A DNA stretch of 64,000 nucleotides from Lachnospiraceae bacterium (GTDB lineage Bacteria > Bacillota > Clostridia > Lachnospirales > Lachnospiraceae), in the NCBI GenBank assembly GCA_028693165.1, contig JAQUVX010000011.1:1-64000 (forward strand), read 5' to 3'. Positions 63,700-64,000 of this stretch are shown one piece after another. Within the stretch, counting starts at the first letter, position 1. Every line of letters begins with the position of its first letter. A program made the translations under genes and the position numbers. The notes under the pieces were generated by a model. That model was not told the DNA's origin and searched no databases. It saw only the letters and a list, made by a program, of their open reading frames with translations.

Positions 63700-64000
63700 T
63701 TATCGATACTTTCGTTTCACCAGCATACTGGCTAAAGAATAGGAATGATAACCTGTTTTCCGCAGTATCTTCACTGCTTTGTTGACATTTGCCTTAAAAA
63801 CATCCGGATATTGTGTCCGCAGCCGCTCATCGAATACTCGCAATTCTTCTTTCTTCTGTGGCGTATCCGGAAAGCTTAGCATGATCTTGATCTTCCCTGC
63901 CACCACCCTGGCAATAATTCCGGCAATATAACGCCGTTTGGTTTCCGTACAGGCAACCTCATGACCAAGCTTCGAATAAAAGGAGAGCAGCGACGCAATC
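63700..64000 (-). CDS. Partial gene running out of the window (C-terminal end)
   Basis: The frame is open from the window edge to a stop at 63700, so the 5' end lies beyond 64000. About 99 residues are visible: an alpha/beta stretch (S-L-L-S-F-Y-S-K-L-G-H-E-V-A-C-T-E-T-K, then I-I-A-R-V-V-A-G-K-I-K-I-M-L-S-F-P-D-T-P) and a basic C-terminus ending K-R-K-Y-R. An internal GTG is not needed as a start. The position next to a galactofuranosyltransferase suggests a glycan gene, but I do not recognise the family. Confidence 0.6.
   Translation of the reverse strand, partial: IASLLSFYSKLGHEVACTETKRRYIAGIIARVVAGKIKIMLSFPDTPQKKEELRVFDERLRTQYPDVFKANVNKAVKILRKTGYHSYSLASMLVKRKYR

Overview
The window looks like a chromosome segment of a Gram-positive, anaerobic-type Clostridia, most likely a Lachnospiraceae member. 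The basis is the rpsL-rpsG-fusA-tuf order, a TIGR04086-type membrane protein, a Csp-like subtilase, ClpX, LytTR and LCP proteins, several secreted proteins with WYYL/D-G cell-wall-binding repeats, strong AGGAGG ribosome binding sites and consensus sigma-A promoters. No rRNA, tRNA or CRISPR array was seen. Family names come from motif reading alone; no database search was possible.

Layout. (1) 1-6210: an AT-rich defence island next to tuf. It encodes an XRE regulator, a cytosine methyltransferase coupled to an Eco47II-type restriction endonuclease, then a second cytosine methyltransferase coupled to a DUF262 protein and a HEPN protein. A 46-bp copy of the tuf 3' end and a possible structured RNA lie on its far side, and a decayed mobile-element-type gene on its tuf side. 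(2) 6239-10916: the str operon (rpsL, rpsG, fusA, tuf), with a perfect consensus promoter preceded by A-tracts phased at about 10 bp. (3) 11000-18146: housekeeping and envelope quality control (TIGR04086 protein, CNNM/CBS transporter, lspA, Csp-like subtilase, clpX, HtrA-like protease). (4) 18178-32033: a GC-rich leftward cluster for a surface glycan, with an LCP ligase, a lipid-linked sugar-1-phosphate transferase, three GT2 proteins, two SDR epimerases, a C-methyltransferase-like protein and a ThDP enzyme. Several of these enzymes carry in-frame repeat expansions.

(5) 32301-37441: secreted cell-wall-binding-repeat proteins, a zinc-ribbon coiled-coil protein facing a 50-residue coiled-coil protein, a lipoprotein and a LytTR regulator. 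(6) 37413-45088: a GHMP kinase, UDP-galactopyranose mutase (glf), a glycosyltransferase, a nucleotidyltransferase and a heavily deleted second glf copy. (7) 45098-64000: an AT-rich, variable-looking glycan locus with acyltransferases, many GT2 enzymes, DUF6020 membrane proteins (one disrupted at a G8 tract), UDP-glucose dehydrogenase, a Wzm/Wzt-type ABC exporter, and GlfT2-like galactofuranosyltransferases (one intact, one a remnant).

Functionally, regions 4-7 look like machinery for one or two cell-surface polysaccharides, probably containing galactofuranose: sugar activation (glf, Ugd, nucleotidyltransferase, GHMP kinase), assembly (GTs), decoration (acyltransferases, methyltransferases), export (ABC pair) and wall attachment (LCP). 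Proteins with cell-wall-binding repeats sit in between. The main signs of genome plasticity are the tuf duplication flanking the defence island, the glf remnant at the edge of the AT-rich glycan locus, the GlfT2 remnant, and the disrupted DUF6020 gene.
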